Source: Chromera velia (lineage: Eukaryota; Sar; Chromeraceae). Taken from it: a DNA stretch of 19,577 nt. Made by a program: the position numbers and the translations under genes. The notes beneath the pieces were generated by a model. The model was not told the origin of the DNA, did no database searches, and saw only the letters and a program-made list of their open reading frames with translations. Shown here piece by piece: positions 1 through 8,516 of this stretch. The first letter of the stretch is position 1, and each line of letters begins with the position of its first letter. The stretch is from positions 65,993-85,569 of the forward strand of contig JAHBMJ010004022.1 of the NCBI GenBank assembly GCA_018398765.1, given 5' to 3'.

Positions 1-375
1 CTAGTAAAGCTCTCCTAGCTGCAGTCTTTTTGTCCTTTTGTTTTTGCCCGTGACCTTTCCTAAAGGATGAGATCTCGTGTCATGTTTATGTATTGGTTTG
101 CAGCAGCAGAATCACATGATGCAGCTGGGGTGGTAGGGCATCATTTGATCGAGTGGATCTGCTGCTGCATGCATGGGTTTCTGAGTTGTTCGAGTGGATC
201 TGCATGGTTCGTGTCAGACTCAGCCATGAGAGTCTTCTCGCTTCTCTCTCGCTCGCAGATGCCTCACGACTCTGTATTGAGGCCGTTTACTGTTTGAAGT
301 GAAGTAGCAAGTGCATGTGTGCATGCAAAAACACGCGCACATATGCAGAGATAGAGGCGTGAGTTGAAGGAGTGA
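1..375. other. Upstream sequence of first gene, no firm exon
   Basis: No exon can be placed here with confidence. A good acceptor-like sequence (pyrimidine run ending CTCGCAG, about 243-258) precedes a short stretch that stays open only briefly, and none of its donors matches the phase needed at 382. An in-frame TGA (373-375) lies immediately before the ATG at 376. The coding sequence therefore either starts at 376 or enters through an acceptor at GAATGCAG (374-381). The first line also has a pyrimidine-rich stretch. The interval may hold 5' UTR, an intron, or upstream coding exons of the same gene. Confidence 0.3.
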
Positions 376-531
376 ATGCAGGTCCCTCCGATCTTCGACA
401 GCTGCACGAAGGAAATCTCAAAGACCACCGAGAGAAAGGCCAGAGACCTTTACGTGGAAGCAGCGTTCAGACGGGATCGTCTCAAAGCACCCGAGAGAGA
501 AAAGGTATTTCCGCAGTCTCCATGACTCTCT

Positions 532-572
<41 letters not shown>

Positions 573-1239
573 CGTGCGTGTGTGTCGATGGAGAGAAATA
601 GCGGAGATGGGGTGATAGATCTTTACGATACTTGAGTAATTTGAACGATAGAGTAAGTGTTCCCTTTCCGTTTCTCGCCGGTTTCATCTTTCGCCTTGTT
701 TTCTTTTCTCTCCTTTCCATTCCTTTTCCCCCCACCTCTTCCCGTCCCTCTCTATGCTCTTCACTCCAGGCCATGCCCTTCTCGCCAGCTTTCTCGCTGT
801 CTGATCTCTTCGTACTTCTTCCTCCGTACAGGTGCGAAAGATTCTGGAGACGGTAAGTGAGTTGAACCCCTTTGTGGGCGAACCATTTCTCATCAAGGCC
901 CAACTCCTTCTGTCTGACGGGATGTGGGACCTTGCCTCCAAGGCTTGTCACCTGGGCCTGGCTAGATTGTCCGAGTGGGGCACTGCTTGGGACAAGAGAA
1001 TGAGCTGGGCGGCGTGGATGGCCTGGGGAAGGGCGCTGCGGTATCAGGCCCAGCACCAGAAGTGGTCCCGTGACGGCATGACGATGGTGTCCCTCGGCAC
1101 TGTGCCTCTGCAAAGACAGATATTTGAGGAGGAGGAAGTAGAGAGGCTGAAGAGACGGCACAAGATGTGGGGGGCTGTGTGGAGTTCGGCTTTTCAGTCG
1201 AACCATCCTGTCATCCTGCCAGGAACATTTCGAAAGTGA
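376..1239 (+). CDS. Conserved TPR-like hypothetical protein (two exons, possibly 5' partial)
   Basis: Two phase-0 exons are supported: 376-504 (43 codons) and 832-1239, ending in TGA. They are joined by a 327-bp intron with donor AAAG|GTATTT and a pyrimidine-rich acceptor TCCGTACAG. The joined product has 178 residues. The second exon reads as a helical repeat: residues 44-75 contain ELNPFVGEPFLIKAQLLL, followed by a helix pair and a Trp-rich block with WGTAWDKRMSW near residue 92. The PFVGEP and WDKRMSW patterns remind me of TPR-like proteins of plants and algae, some annotated as plastid-located; this is from memory and no search was run. The C-terminus is charged (EEEEVERLKRRHKMWG). There is no obvious transit peptide, which would be expected in missing upstream exons. 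The start at 376 is uncertain because ATGCAG|GTC is also an acceptor. The function is unknown. Confidence 0.6.
535..585. repeat. (GT)n microsatellite in intron 1
   Basis: An uninterrupted GT run of about 34 bases changes into GTGC-type repeats near 568. It lies inside the intron of the first gene. The Thr-His repeat that it produces in a minus-strand frame is an artefact. Confidence 0.9.
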
Positions 1240-1500
1240 TCCCCGATCGATCAACGCAGGTCTCCTATTGCCGGATCTGTAGATCTAAATGAACACGTAA
1301 GTCAGGCCTGTGCGTCTGTTAAAGCCCTTTGAAGCCACCCGGTCCCATTTCCCATCGGCTTACGCCTCTTTCTGCCTACAGGGCAATATGCTTTGGCAGG
1401 GACTTGCTGAGAATGGACACAAGCAAGGAGGGAGGACCGGACAAGGGAACGGAAGGAGGAGCAGTGCATGATGGTGATGAGCATCATAATATAAGCCTAT
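1240..1500 (+). other. 3' UTR of first gene with a candidate intron (1297-1381)
   Basis: Past the TGA, a strong donor (GAACAC|GTAAGT at 1297) and a strong acceptor (pyrimidine run then CTACAG ending at 1381) define an 85-bp intron in the expected 3' UTR. If it is spliced, the UTR continues at GGCAATATGC. The alternative is that these signals belong to a different 3' coding exon reached by alternative splicing, but no in-frame path past the TGA was found. Confidence 0.4.
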
Positions 1501-1943
1501 GAGGCTGTAGACCTCGTTCAGAACCTTAAATACATGGGAGTACGCTAGGGAGTACGTGATTAGTGTTTATTTAATAGTGTTCAAAACTAGGTTCAAAACA
1601 CCGGACACACTTTTTATTTTGCCATTACGACGATTGGTGGTTAGTGAACTGTGACAAGATTTGATTTGATAGGATTTGATTAGATTTGATTTAATTTTAG
1701 CTTCAAGTTCAAATCTGACCAGATTTTAAGCAGATTTGATCATGAATTCTAGACTAGTTTTTAATTCTAAAACCTAACAATCGATCTGTCTTAAAAGTTT
1801 AAACTTATCTCTATGCAAACTGCACTGTTTGCCAGTATATGCATGTAAACGATTGCACAAATCCAAGCAGACGGCTCGCGTACGTAAGTTCTAAGTTCTT
1901 TCATAACTATAGTTAAACAACTAAGCTAGCTATTAAGCTTGCT
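1501..1943. other. AT-rich intergenic DNA with GATTTGATTT repeats
   Basis: No coding signal. A loose tandem array of GATTTGAT units runs over about 1657-1745. Two GGTTCAAAAC-like motifs (about 1577-1605) echo the GTTCA-rich repeats of the neighbouring element. The composition drops sharply from the GC-rich gene into AT-rich DNA, which marks the start of a transposon-bearing block. Confidence 0.5.
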
Positions 1944-2776
1944 TAGGGCTGGGAAAAGGTTCATTGAGAAAAGGTTCAAATATGAAAAAGTGAACCTGTT
2001 GAACCTGTTTTGAACCTGTTGAACCTGTTTTGAACCTGTTTGGGAGGCTAGACGCACGGCCACTGGCACAAAGCCGGCCAGGCCCGCGCCGCCTGCAGCC
2101 CATATAGGTAAAATAAGGAGCCAGAGCCGCATGTACAGCAACTGTCCCCAGCCGGTTCAATCTATTGTATCAGACAGACGCATGTCAGCATATGTCAGCA
2201 TCATATGTCAGCATGAAAACTCATGCTGACGGTTGGAGAGGTAAAGAAGTATACGTGACTTACCAAGTTTTCCACTTGCAAGGCCCCACATCAAAACGGA
2301 TAGTCTCCACTGAAGGAATGAGGAAGTATAGAGTTTGTTTGACAGCAGTCTGCACGACAGTGTAATTGATAATGTCTTTTTGGAGGAGCTGCTTCAGACT
2401 CGTACCGGCAGCAGTCCCTCTGCTTGCTTCCACTACTGCCGTCTCCGGATCTTTTTTTTTAAACTCCCAGCTACAAGAAGGCTACCCATGAGTCCGACCT
2501 CTTTCACTGTACAACCCTTTTATAAATAATGAATAACTTGAGACTAGCACCTAATGTGAGCGTAAATATTGATTTAAACTATTTAAAAACACTACTAAGG
2601 CATAGATTCTATAATAAAACGTTCTAAAAATGCATTAAAGCCTAATTTAAAAACATAAGATAATATAAAAAAATGAGGTTTCTATTAATTAAAAGTGAAC
2701 CTGTTTTTGAACCTGTTTTTGAACCTGATTCAGGTTCATTACTTCGAAGTGAACCTTAAACGTTTTCCTAGCACTA
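1944..2776. mobile_element. Non-autonomous DNA transposon, hAT-like ends
   Basis: The left end TAGGGCTGGGAAAAGGTTCA matches the reverse complement of the right end (TAGTGCTAGGAAAACGTTTA) at 16 of 20 positions, giving terminal inverted repeats bounding 833 bp. Subterminal GAACCTG motifs are clustered at both ends: five or more copies at 1994-2040 and three at 2697-2728. Clustered subterminal motifs and TAGGG-type termini are typical of hAT superfamily elements (established knowledge). The core is GC-rich at 2045-2110 and AT-rich at 2530-2690. No transposase-like ORF exists, so the element would depend on enzyme supplied in trans. A matching 8-bp target duplication was not found (AGCTTGCT on the left, CTAGCAAA on the right), so the superfamily call is tentative. 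Confidence 0.5.
2181..2230. repeat. Tandem CATATGTCAG repeats ending in a 10-bp hairpin
   Basis: Three close copies of ATGTCAGCAT occur at about 2181-2215. The last forms a perfect 10-bp stem with AAAC loop: GTCAGCATGA at 2207-2216 pairs with TCATGCTGAC at 2221-2230. It lies inside the hAT-like element. Confidence 0.7.
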
Positions 2777-3249
2777 CTAGCAAAACTCAGTCGATCGATG
2801 GGTTCTTTGGAACGTATGTATGCATGCACTAGTACTTGCATGTGAGCCTCAATCAAAAATATCATGCATTATGAGACTTGATTAATTTACATACAAATAT
2901 TAGCCGATATCAGGATAGGTGATAAAACCTAAAATTTCACTGCAGTGCCGCAGAATGAAATCATCGACGGTGTGTCACTGACAGTGGCACAACGTAGGAA
3001 GGTCATTCATATGCAACATTAGATTGGGCGACGCCACGCGCACATACGTGGTACAGCAAGAAATGAATAATTACGGTAATACAGAAGCGAAGTGCATGCA
3101 TGCATGCGAAGCAAGTGTAAGACCTAGTACAAAACTGATTCATTACTTCAGAACTGATTGAGTTGATGAGCTGGCTTCGAATGACGATCCAAAGTGATAG
3201 ACTTACGCACGATGTAGTACAAAACAGACTCCCTGTGTGCCTCCCATCA
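2777..3249. other. AT-rich intergenic DNA, no gene seen
   Basis: No coding potential or recognisable element end was found. GCATGCATGC runs occur near 2820 and 3095. The stretch ends at the retrotransposon's target duplication. Confidence 0.5.
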
Positions 3250-3254
3250 AATAG
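3250..3254. repeat. Target site duplication, left copy (AATAG)
   Basis: AATAG immediately precedes the TGAAGTGAAC terminus of the left LTR. The same five bases follow the CA terminus of the right LTR at 7259-7263. A 5-bp duplication is usual for LTR retrotransposon integration. Confidence 0.75.
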
Positions 3255-3526
3255 TGAAGTGAACTAGAATAGTCCAGTCAAGGACATCAGTCTAGTCACT
3301 TATACGGTTCTCTATACAGGAATAATAATGCAAGATGTTTGTCCGGCTTCTGCTCTCATCGATCGAGAGTTGTTCCATCGAATCACCCTGAGTGTTTCAC
3401 TAAGCAACTTCATAACATGGATTGACGCATGCATTTTCTAAAGCTCCGTAATGTCTCAAGCCCCGCCGCACCGATAGGCAACGCAGCAGCACGGGACTGG
3501 CCAAGTCGGGCCGACCAATGCACGCC
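3255..3526 (-). repeat. 3' LTR (left), truncated
   Basis: The stretch aligns with 6975-7226 over its whole length with about ten substitutions and two indels (12 bp and 6 bp longer here). Similarity stops at CACGCC (3526). The last 32 bases of the right LTR, including its TATAAA-like sequence and CA terminus, are missing, so the U3 start and polypurine tract of this copy seem deleted. GGCCAAGTCGGGCC recurs at the break, suggesting a microhomology-mediated rearrangement. Confidence 0.85.
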
Positions 3527-3562
3527 AAGTCGGGCCCACACCCAGAAGGTTTTTGCACACCG

Positions 3563-3837
3563 TACAAAAGTTTGGGGCGGCCCCTGAGAGGGCACCATGC
3601 AGGCTGCATGCGTCGGCTTGCAAGAAGCTGCTTGCTGTTGGATCCCCATGCCTGAACCTCAACCTGTTCCTCACCTTCAGGGTCGACAGCATGGACGCTA
3701 CCAAGGAAACAGCGGCCTGTGTTCTCATCCTACCAAAGAATGAGCTCATCTTTGCCAAAATCAGTGATGTTAAACTTAGGAGATGGCGGCTGGTCAGACG
3801 AACACTGTATGTCTGAAGACTGCTGTGGTTGTTGCTG
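3563..3837 (-). pseudogene. Retrotransposon polyprotein tail domain (unassigned)
   Basis: After a TAG (3838-3840), the integrase frame continues with a Gln/Pro-rich linker. It then reads FGKDELILW, another TAG (3730-3732, where Trp, Gln or Arg would fit), DENTGRCFLGSVHAVDPEGE and EQVEVQAWGS. The pattern, a short beta-barrel-like module with an aromatic residue, a LG-V core and a V-V-W strand, resembles Tudor or SH3-like modules at the ends of some Ty3/gypsy integrases. That is an inference from pattern only. The frame then runs into the LTR and stops at 3400. The downstream end of the gene was probably altered by the deletion at the LTR junction. Confidence 0.45.
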
Positions 3838-4866
3838 CTACGCCTGGTGAAAAGACCTAACGGATGTGTCCGGGCGCTCGGAAGGGGAGTCCGATGGCAA
3901 TGGAACGACATAGACAGGGTCTGGGTGGGGGCTGTCATTAGGACGGATGCACCTGCGATACCACAGGATGGGTCGTCTAAAAAGAAGACGCAATTGGAAC
4001 GCATGCTTACTTATGCGCTGTAGAACAGTCGCAGAAGTGTAGAGGGGTGCAAGCTTGGTGTGGGGATAGTCAGGATGATAGTAGAGGACGGATGAGCCAA
4101 TGGGAAATGGGGACATCTCGGCAGAGGGGCGACGGGAGGTCTAAAGGAGGTCATGCAGGGCGTCGATGGGAGGACTGGGTGGCTGGGCATCCCAGCGTCG
4201 CTCGAATGGGCTCTTGTGAGTGGACCCTCGAGGCTGATGATTATATTTAGCTGTGGTAAGGGAAGCAAACTCCTTCCAATGCGAATCGTCAAGACCTCAA
4301 TCTCTGAGAATGCTCCACAAAATCGTGAGCCACTCACGATGGGAACGCTCTGTTTTGCCGAGAGAGTGGTGGCTACCTATAGGGGTCAAGGGGTTTGTGG
4401 CTTCCCGCTCAGCTAACCACTCACACCAATCACCTTGAAATTCGGGCCCGTGATCGGTCATCACCTCAGGGGTGAGGTCACCCTCCAGACTGTGGGACCA
4501 ACAATCATAGGCGGCACAGATTATGGCAGAATCTTTTGTTTCGACTACCTCTTGAGCAAGCCAGTCATCATGCTGGTGTTGGATGTGTAATAAATATCCC
4601 CCTTTCAACCCCATCACAAGGTTACAACATACTCGCTGCCCGGGGTGATCGACCTTCAAAGACCCTCGAGAGCCGTCTCCCCCATGCTTCGGCTTCACAT
4701 ACGCACACATACCCCCTCGGATGCATGGGAGCAGGGCGCGTTGAACGGCATGGCAGGAAATATTGCTACAACGGGGAAGAAGGTCAGAAAGGGACGTACG
4801 GAGGGAACGCTAAGTAGCCTCGATGCCTGCGTGTCCTAACCATTCGTGATGTGCGCGGATGAGTTC
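3838..4866 (-). pseudogene. Integrase (retroviral-type, Ty3/gypsy-like), degenerate
   Basis: The integrase inserts retrotransposon cDNA into chromosomes. The N-terminal zinc-binding region starts with HHEWLGH (about 4860-4840), passes a TAG (4810-4812) and reaches a Cys-rich stretch CSNISC; the second CxxC is not clear. Catalytic residues are visible: Asp in KVDHPGQ (codon 4648-4650), Asp in TDHGPEF (4453-4455) and Glu in GKTERSHRE (4348-4350), with 34 residues between the last two. After a TGA (4297-4299) come YNHQ and SPFERRW, typical of gypsy integrases. After a TAG (4141-4143) come FPIGSSVLYY and KLAPLYTSATVLQRI, a GPY/F-like domain with the GPY residues changed. All pieces are in one frame, so the breaks are point mutations rather than frameshifts. 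Confidence 0.8.
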
Positions 4867-5760
4867 ATAAACAGTGGTTTTGATGGAGATGGGGGGGGGG
4901 TCCTGTGAGAAAGAAGATTTTGGCTGCTGAGAAGGAGGCTGATCGGAGGCTGGAGAACTGTCACAAGATGATGAAACGGGGGAAGAGACGACAGATTCTC
5001 CCGAATGGATTTTCACAACATGAGACTGGATGCGATTTGCTCGGTGCTGCTTCTTCTGTCTAGCTGCCTTCAAACGAGCGGGGAGGTGCCCATTTGTGAG
5101 GACAACCGGAGAAAGAGACAACGGAGGGGACACAGGCGATGCAGGGTCCACCGCAATGGCCTCTGGAAACACAGAAGGGGAATTCAAAGCGGGTGGGGAC
5201 TCGGGCGGGGAAGTCCTGTCTATCTTCAGAGGTAGAAAAAATAGATCATTTGCTGCATAGAGAAAATTAATAACGGTGGAGGGGAGTTCCAAGGATCCAG
5301 TCCGATAGTCAAATCGCGCGCCTAGTTTGATGGGACGCTGATTGCTGATGAGTGGGAGGGTGACTGCTTCTGTTTCCATGATAGACGGTTTCAACACAGC
5401 AGGCTGCCCATTTCGTTTGCAAAGACTAGTGGCACGGCGCCGCATCCTCACTTTTATTCGATAAGCAGTAACAACGGAAAGAGGTATCGGCAAATCAGTC
5501 TCAGTCCATTGCAACCCTGACTCTTCAGCATGCTTGTTCAGCCAGCCACGAGTACACGTGGTACCACTTGCACCCAGATTAAGCAAACACGTAAAACCGT
5601 CAAAAGAGAAACCAGAAGAAACAAGAAAAGAAAAAGCTGACTGTGATAAATGCCCTACAACGGCAGTTGCAGGGGAGGCCTCCGAATCTGCATCCGATGC
5701 CTCTGACTCATTCGTCTTGCCAGTTAGGGCCGCTCCCTGCTGACGAGCATGCCCCTTCCC
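4867..5760 (-). pseudogene. Protease-like region and linker of retrotransposon Pol; no RT
   Basis: This part of the open frame has a retropepsin-like pattern: FDGFTCLLNLGAS (Asn codon at 5578-5580) followed about 60 residues later by VTLPLISNQRPIKLGARFDY. Retropepsins normally have D[ST]GA at the first site. Here Asn replaces the catalytic Asp, and Leu the Ser/Thr, so this copy would be inactive. Roughly 100 residues of Ser/Pro-rich linker and a basic patch (ARLKAARQKKQHRANR) then lead straight into the integrase zinc region. The 500-600 residues of reverse transcriptase and RNase H that a Ty3/gypsy Pol carries at this point are missing, and no YxDD-type motif is present. The junction is in frame. 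Confidence 0.65.
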
Positions 5761-6901
5761 TGATCTTGTAGACTGTCTCCTCCTCTTTCCCTGCCCGCCC
5801 CCATTCCCGCCGGACCCGCCTCCGCCTCCGCTGTAGCCGTAGGCCCTCAAGAGGGCAAAGTGGTCATGGGCGAGGTCACAGTCACCAGTCTTATGTCCCC
5901 AGTGATTACAATCGCAACAGTAGTGCTGTTTCAGGCACTCTTCGGGATGGTGGGTCTTGTGCTCATAGTGACGGCGCTTTTGAGACGGCCCAGTGGCACT
6001 CGCACGGGGCCGAGGGTGGCCAGTGGAAGAGCGACCCGTTAGTTGTATACCGTATGTTTATGCAGGAATGGACAGATTGGCAGGGAGACGGAAAAAACAA
6101 GAGGGCTAGGCAAAGTGGTGGAATTTGGCTACCGCACCATCATCTCCGTCAAAAGGCATATGGGGGGCGATGCTGCTCTCAACATTCATACGCACGGTGC
6201 TGTCGGAAATACCGTTGATGAGGATCAGGGAAGCGAGCTGCCCCTGACGGTGGGTGAGGGGGTTAAGGAGGGGAACGAGCTTCTTCTCCACCCTCCAAGT
6301 GCTGAGATCGGTTTTGTCCCCCGCCCCGGACCATACAGGGACAATCTCTTCCTGCAACGAGAGACGGGAAATTTTTCGGCAGGCTGGCTTCACCGTCTCA
6401 ATATACTTCTCAACGTTGGGGGAGTCGGAAGTGGATAGAATAAAAAGGAAGCAAAAGTTTGTAAACATCCGCTTGTGTTCGGTTTCCCCCGATGACTGCA
6501 AGATAACATTCTTGCAGTGTTCGACATCATCAGACTCGGGGGGGGAGAGATTTGAGACAAGATCGTAGAGTTCAGGGTACTTTTACAAACCCTAGCGGAA
6601 TGTCTGACGGCGCACTCGCAGGCTTCAATTTGTAGTGGTCTTCAAACGCCTTGACAATCGCGACTCTACCCCCGTGAGTGTCTTTAAAGGGGAGCTCGCA
6701 CTTCCATGGGGCGAATTTCCCCGTGTCAGTGGTGGGGATGGGAGTCGGAGACGGAATAGAAGTGGACTGAGAAAGAAATAACTGCGCCAATTTGTTGACA
6801 TTGGCGGTCAATAAGTCCAAGTCAGAGGGGCTGGGGCTTTGATCAGAAGGGCTTTTGGAGATAAAATGGCCATCGGCCTCTCAAGGTTGGTTTTCGTCCA
6901 T
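5761..6901 (-). pseudogene. Gag-like polyprotein with CCHC zinc knuckle, degenerate
   Basis: Gag forms the virus-like particle, and its nucleocapsid knuckle binds the element's RNA. The likely start is the ATG at 6899-6901, giving MDENQP and then a TGA (6881-6883). The frame resumes through LLTANVNKLAQLFLS. Near 6582 a one-base shift is needed to continue (GFVK to YPELYDLVSNL). It then stays open to a TAG (6106-6108) and a TAA (6058-6060). Downstream lies a perfect CX2CX4HX4C knuckle, CCDCNHWGHKTGDC (5878-5919), followed by a Gly-rich and basic stretch typical of nucleocapsid tails. The frame is shared with the protease and integrase, so a single Gag-Pol ORF is likely. The capsid region is not recognisable by eye. 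Confidence 0.75.
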
Positions 6902-6965
6902 CAGAGAGGGAAAGCTACACTCTGATACAGACCAACAGACCTTGAGGAGAAAGAGGAAAGAACCA

Positions 6966-6974
6966 ACTGCTACC
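6966..6974 (-). promoter_or_regulatory. Primer binding site (initiator tRNA-Met type)
   Basis: Directly inside the right LTR, the minus strand reads TGGTAGCAG. This is complementary to the 3' end CTGCTACCA found on many eukaryotic initiator tRNA-Met molecules, and is the usual position and sequence class for priming minus-strand DNA synthesis. The nine-base match begins immediately after the TGA...CTTCA LTR edge. It supports both the LTR boundary and the element's orientation. Confidence 0.75.
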
Positions 6975-7258
6975 ATGAAGTGAACTAGAATAGTTTAGTC
7001 AAGGACATCAGTCTAGTCACTTACATGGTTCTCTATACAGGAATAATAATGTAAGATGTTTGTCTGGCTTCTGCTCTCATCGATCGAGAGTTGTTCCATC
7101 GAATCACCCTAAGCAACTTCATAACATGGATTGACGCATGCATTTTCTCCATAATGTCTCAAGCCCCGCCGTACCGATAGGCAACGCAGTAGCACGGGAC
7201 CGGCCAAGTCGGGCCGACCAATGCACGCCCGCCTCCTCTTTATAAGTGGCTAATTACA
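6975..7258 (-). repeat. 5' LTR (right), full length 284 bp
   Basis: On the plus strand it starts TGAAGTGAACTAG and ends TAATTACA, with TG...CA termini, and AATAG follows. On the minus strand it begins TGTAATTAGCC and soon shows CTTATAAAGAGG, a possible TATA box. It differs from the left LTR by about ten substitutions, all transitions, plus indels of 12 and 6 bp. Confidence 0.88.
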
Positions 7259-7263
7259 AATAG
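7259..7263. repeat. Target site duplication, right copy (AATAG)
   Basis: AATAG directly follows the CA end of the right LTR and matches 3250-3254. Confidence 0.75.
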
Positions 7264-8516
7264 AGATTGGTCCGGAAGGTAAAACACAGTGCCACCACGG
7301 CAGCCTATATAGTTAAGATTTCATCAGGTGGTGACTTAGCAGTGGGGTCGACCATTCTTACGATCCGGCTAAGAGAAGCAGTGCTTTGCCCTCGTGCAAA
7401 CACAGCAACAGTTCATCCACACTGTTGTTTGATCATTCTCTATTGTGCTTTGAATGTTATCCTCTTATCAACCTCGAAAAAGAAAAGAATGCGGAAGTCA
7501 TGACAGCTGCTTCTATATCAGTAGTACGTTCCTTTCGGTTTCTTTGTTTCTTTCTTGTGGGAAGCTTTCAGCCATGAAAGTGGCTTTGACTTGGGGAGGA
7601 AGACACAGCAGACGAACACTTGCAGCTGTGAGAGAGGAAGGAGAAAGAAGATGATGGAAATGCGTGTCCTTCGGTATCGTGCATAGTGACTTCGTCCAAG
7701 ACCGATCCGACTTTCAGTGCACTTCCTGCTTTGTCCGGCATCATTCTTCCTGGTCGGTATCAAGCGCAGATCTTTGAATAGACGCTCTACCCCATCATTG
7801 AAGACAAAGAGACTTGGACCACTCCTAACTTCAAACTTAAATTTCAGAGTATTGTTTATTTTATATTATCTTATATTATCTCTGATGATTAAACACAAAG
7901 TTTGTTATCGATATTGCGTCCCTGTGTATGAGAATTGAGCAGATCTATATAGCCGCATGCAAATGTTGATTCTATATATATAGCCTAGTGTGTCATGCAC
8001 GCAGCATTATCTTTTTTTTTGCAGGATTATCTTGCTGTGATAGCTTACAAGTGAATCTCTTCGCGATAAGTTCGGTTTTAGCCTTACTGGGCCCCGGCAT
8101 GCCGCAGGAGCGTATAGCGGAGGCGGCATGGTGAATGCATGCATGGCGTCAATTGGCGCGTCATGCACTAGAATCGCGAATCGCGCGGCGTGCGTCATGC
8201 GTGCGTCAGATTTATCATCGCCGGCCGTCTCTATACTTTGACAGCCAAGCGAGGATTTAAGCAAGCTCTTGCAGAAAAGTCTATTAATATGCCAACTACT
8301 CTTCCTGACAGTGGGTAAATCATCGCTGTTCGTGGCAGAAGGTGACAGAAGTCGATACAGCCACCCGTGGAAGCTCAGCCTCCTTGTTCTCAGGGATGCG
8401 GGCATGATTTTCGGTGATGAAGTGGTGAATGTTTGAAGCCTTGGTGGACGTGAAAGGGCAGCACTAATGCAGCCATTCTGATTCCACAAAATCCCGCTGA
8501 TCAACTTTCTGCAGAA
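7264..8516. other. Intergenic region upstream of the CCCH gene
   Basis: No convincing gene was found. AT-rich stretches include TATATATA near 7973-7981 and a poly-T near 8009, possible core-promoter or 5' UTR landmarks for the gene at 8517. CAACTTTCTGCAG just before the ATG (ending at 8513) is a good acceptor, so the ATG may sit in a second exon with a 5' UTR intron upstream. A GC-rich patch with GCGTCATGC repeats lies at 8150-8205. A 165-codon minus-strand ORF (8007-8504) shows no recognisable domain. Confidence 0.4.

Larger units (their letters stand above)
3255..7258 (-). mobile_element. LTR retrotransposon (Ty3/gypsy-like, RT-less, degenerate)
   Basis: A 4004-bp element is transcribed on the minus strand. 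It is bounded by two LTRs with TG...CA ends and a 5-bp duplication of AATAG. The primer binding site and Gag lie at the right and the integrase C-terminus at the left. Minus-strand order is LTR, PBS, Gag with CCHC knuckle, aspartic-protease-like region, zinc-binding and catalytic integrase, GPY/F-like domain, tail domain, LTR. Reverse transcriptase and RNase H are absent, although protease and integrase lie in one uninterrupted reading frame. The SPFE motif after the integrase core and the GPY/F-like module favour Ty3/gypsy over Ty1/copia. Eight in-frame stops and one frameshift make this copy inactive. Confidence 0.88.

Noticed and set aside
67-297. 76-codon plus-strand ORF at the window start
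   Set aside because: No recognisable motif, and it ignores the strong acceptor-like signal at about 258. Its frame does not connect to the exon at 376 or 382.
418-1254. 278-codon minus-strand ORF opposite the first gene
   Set aside because: It spans the intron and includes the GT microsatellite as a Thr-His repeat. The plus strand has matching splice signals and better protein character.
3456-4004. 182-codon minus-strand ORF in the retrotransposon
   Set aside because: It is in a different frame from the continuous Gag-Pol frame, which carries the recognisable GPY/F-like and tail motifs despite its stops.
8007-8504. 165-codon minus-strand ORF upstream of the CCCH gene
   Set aside because: No domain, atypical composition, no splice or promoter signals, and it starts immediately beside the opposite-strand gene start. 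Chance openness is more likely.
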